Origin: Planctomycetaceae bacterium
GTDB lineage: Bacteria > Planctomycetota > Planctomycetia > Pirellulales > Thermoguttaceae
Assembly (NCBI GenBank): GCA_031274385.1
Contig: JAISQH010000287.1
Span: 1-6,435, forward strand
Length of the DNA stretch: 6,435 nt
Direction of reading: 5' to 3'
A program made the position numbers and the translations under genes. The notes beneath the pieces are model-generated. The model searched no databases. It saw only the letters and a program-made list of their open reading frames with translations, and was not told where the DNA came from. Positions 5,033-6,435 of the stretch are shown piece after piece. Position 1 is the stretch's first letter. Each line of letters begins with the position of its first letter.

Positions 5033-6004
5033 ATGCATCGGGATTTTCAACAAAACAATAAGTGGACACCGGAACTCGAAAAGGAACTTCAACAACTTTT
5101 GGAGATTGCTGTTTTTGAAGACACGCAAGCGGTTGGTGATTTAACGAGTCTTTCCTTGATTCCGTCGGGGTTAACGGGTTTGGCGTTGATTCGCAGTCGG
5201 GAACGCGGTATTATTTCGGGGGTTTCGGGGGTTTCGGCGGTTCTCAACGCGGTGAGTCCCGCTCTTTGCTGGCGACCGGCGATTGAAGACGGCTCGGAAC
5301 TTCGCGCCGGTGATGTTATTGGACAGATCGAGGGACCAGTGCAAAGTATGTTAATTGCAGAGCGTTTGGTCTTAAACTTACTCGGTCAACTTTCCGGCAT
5401 CGCAACATTAACCAAAAAGTATGTTGAAGCGGTTGCGGGGACTTCGGCAAAAATCTACGATACACGAAAAACAACGCTTGGGTGGCGTCGTTTGGAAAAA
5501 TATGCGGTTTGTTGCGGCGGCGGGCGTAACCATCGAACCGGACTCTTCGATGCCGTTTTGATTAAGGACAATCATCTCGCGTTTGGGCGTGACAATAACG
5601 GACGATTTACGCCGGCGGAAGCGGTGATTCAAGCCCGTCAATTTCTTCAATTCCACGCCGATTCGTTGCGTGCCGATCCTTTTCTTCCCGTTCTTCCCGA
5701 AACTAAAAATCAAACCGCTCATTCTGTACCGATTATTGAAATTGAAGTTGATACGTTGGAACAATTGCGAGAGGTTTTACCGGTTGCTCCTGATATTGTG
5801 CTTCTCGATAACATGACGCCGCCGCAACTGATTCAAGCGGTTGGGATTCGTAACAGATTGGCACCTGATGTGGAATTGGAGGCGTCAGGCGGAATTAACT
5901 TGAAAACGGTTGGGGATGTTGCCGCAACCGGTGTCGAACGAATCAGTGTCGGCGCCCTAACCCACTCAGCCGCCACTCTTGATCTCGGTCTTGATTGGGA
6001 ATAA
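5033..6004 (+). CDS. nadC: Nicotinate-nucleotide pyrophosphorylase (quinolinate phosphoribosyltransferase)
   Basis: NadC converts quinolinate and PRPP to nicotinate mononucleotide, carbon dioxide and pyrophosphate, the entry step of de novo NAD synthesis after NadB and NadA. Motifs in order: GDLTS (35-39), AERLVLNLLGQLSGIAT (109-125), YDTRKTTLGWRRLEKY (142-157), CGGGRNHR (161-168), DAVLIKDNH (173-181), EIEVDT (236-241), LLDNM (257-261), EASGGI (283-288) and ISVGALTHSA (304-313). The substrate-binding R145, K146, H167, R168 and K178 are inferred from family alignment. At 323 residues it is longer than the usual 280-290, mainly from an insertion at about 203-233 before the EIEVDT strand. Residue 160 is cysteine where most homologues have arginine (YAVR). 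The ATG at 5033 gives a normal N-terminus but has only a weak ribosome binding site. nadA and nadB are not in the window. Confidence 0.96.
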   Translation: MHRDFQQNNKWTPELEKELQQLLEIAVFEDTQAVGDLTSLSLIPSGLTGLALIRSRERGIISGVSGVSAVLNAVSPALCWRPAIEDGSELRAGDVIGQIEGPVQSMLIAERLVLNLLGQLSGIATLTKKYVEAVAGTSAKIYDTRKTTLGWRRLEKYAVCCGGGRNHRTGLFDAVLIKDNHLAFGRDNNGRFTPAEAVIQARQFLQFHADSLRADPFLPVLPETKNQTAHSVPIIEIEVDTLEQLREVLPVAPDIVLLDNMTPPQLIQAVGIRNRLAPDVELEASGGINLKTVGDVAATGVERISVGALTHSAATLDLGLDWE

Positions 6005-6045
6005 TAGAATAAGTACATTATCGTAGAACAAAATGATAGAAGCCT

Positions 6046-6076
6046 CAACATAACGTGTTACCAACATAACGTTACC
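6046..6076. repeat. Short imperfect tandem repeat after nadC
   Basis: CAACATAACGTGTTACC (6046-6062) is followed by CAACATAACGTTACC (6062-6076), the same sequence minus two bases. It lies about 40 bases after the nadC stop codon. It has no T-run and no strong stem, so it does not look like a terminator; I see no clear terminator for nadC at all. Confidence 0.6.
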
Positions 6077-6301
6077 GCAACATTGAAAAAGTGATGCCGC
6101 CAACAAGTTTAACAATGTATTTCCATTTTCTGTAAAATAAAAATGAACGACAATAACTCTATTGAATTATCGGACATGAAAGAGTTACGGGCGACGAACA
6201 ATTTTTTGGTACCCCGCCTTGTCAATTTTCAAACGGATGGCACAATATACAATACATTCTTTTTACAAAAAATGAAATATTTTTGGCACTTTTTAACAAT
6301 T
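6077..6301. other. AT-rich intergenic stretch without a convincing gene
   Basis: This is part of a gap of about 400 bases after nadC (6005-6402). A 73-codon open frame begins at 6143 but has a poor ribosome binding site, AT-rich low-complexity content in its second half and no recognisable motif, so it is not called a gene. No tRNA or other structured RNA was recognised. Confidence 0.5.
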
Positions 6302-6330
6302 TTGACAACCCCCACAAAATGTGGAATAAA
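6302..6330 (+). promoter_or_regulatory. Candidate promoter with a dyad in its spacer
   Basis: TTGACA (6302-6307) and AATAAA (6325-6330) are separated by 17 bases; the -10 matches four of six positions. Within the spacer is a perfect dyad CCACA-AAA-TGTGG (6312-6324), abutting the -10 and placed where a repressor could occlude polymerase. It lies about 70 bases before the possible gene start at 6403. Confidence 0.35.
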
Positions 6331-6402
6331 CAGATTTGTTTTTGTATTGCTTGATCTTTTTTAATCTTATTTTTTATTGCCGTTAAATCGTGTCTCTCTT
6401 TA

Positions 6403-6435
6403 ATGTGTCCTATTTGTGGCGCGCCCGGGGTGGTT
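6403..6435 (+). CDS. Possible gene start, N-terminal CPxCG zinc finger, cut by window end
   Basis: Eleven codons from the ATG at 6403 read MCPICGAPGVV and stay open to the end of the window. A CPxCG pair right after the start methionine is typical of proteins that begin with a zinc ribbon, but too little is visible to name a family. The base composition changes abruptly from AT-rich to GC-rich at about 6415, as expected on entering a coding region. No Shine-Dalgarno sequence is seen, and a candidate promoter lies upstream at 6302-6330. Confidence 0.4.
   Translation, partial: MCPICGAPGVV

Noticed and set aside
6143..6364. 73-codon open frame after nadC
   Set aside because: It has no ribosome binding site or recognisable motif, has AT-rich low-complexity content, and spans the candidate promoter at 6302-6330.

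Overview
The window looks like chromosomal DNA of a planctomycete, probably a host- or gut-associated, moderately low-GC lineage. This is inferred from the style of NadC and RecR, the sparse Shine-Dalgarno sequences in front of several genes, the abundance of intergenic palindromic repeats, and a 219-residue helical/FN3-like hypothetical protein of a type I recall from animal-associated anaerobes. No rRNA, tRNA or other taxon-decisive marker is present, so the assignment is tentative.

Layout. Bases 1-440 hold a composite palindrome bracketed by a 40-bp direct repeat. Then come, on the minus strand, a small two-helix membrane protein with a zinc ribbon (416-775), a block of hairpin modules (about 849-1061) and the 219-residue protein (1081-1740). 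A gene-poor stretch (1741-2561) carries two arrays of 21-bp tandem units (1906-2094 and 2153-2215), another hairpin module (2250-2308) and the asnA promoter. asnA (ammonia-dependent asparagine synthetase, 2562-3593, plus) faces recR (3754-4362, minus), which lies behind ybaB/ebfC (4445-4795, minus). nadC (5033-6004, plus) is divergent from ybaB. The last 400 bases are AT-rich and end in the first 11 codons of what may be a zinc-finger gene (6403 onward).

Functional themes. ybaB and recR form the familiar DNA-repair pair, here without dnaX and with a good promoter of their own. nadC (NAD synthesis) and asnA (asparagine synthesis) are stand-alone metabolic genes. The genes are ordinary housekeeping genes with two conserved hypotheticals. 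The unusual content is the repeats: at least three palindrome families and two heptad-coding tandem arrays fill nearly every gap upstream of asnA, and one repeat supplies the 3' end of a gene. I see no convincing new multi-gene system; the tandem arrays and the nested palindrome are the things most worth a second look.
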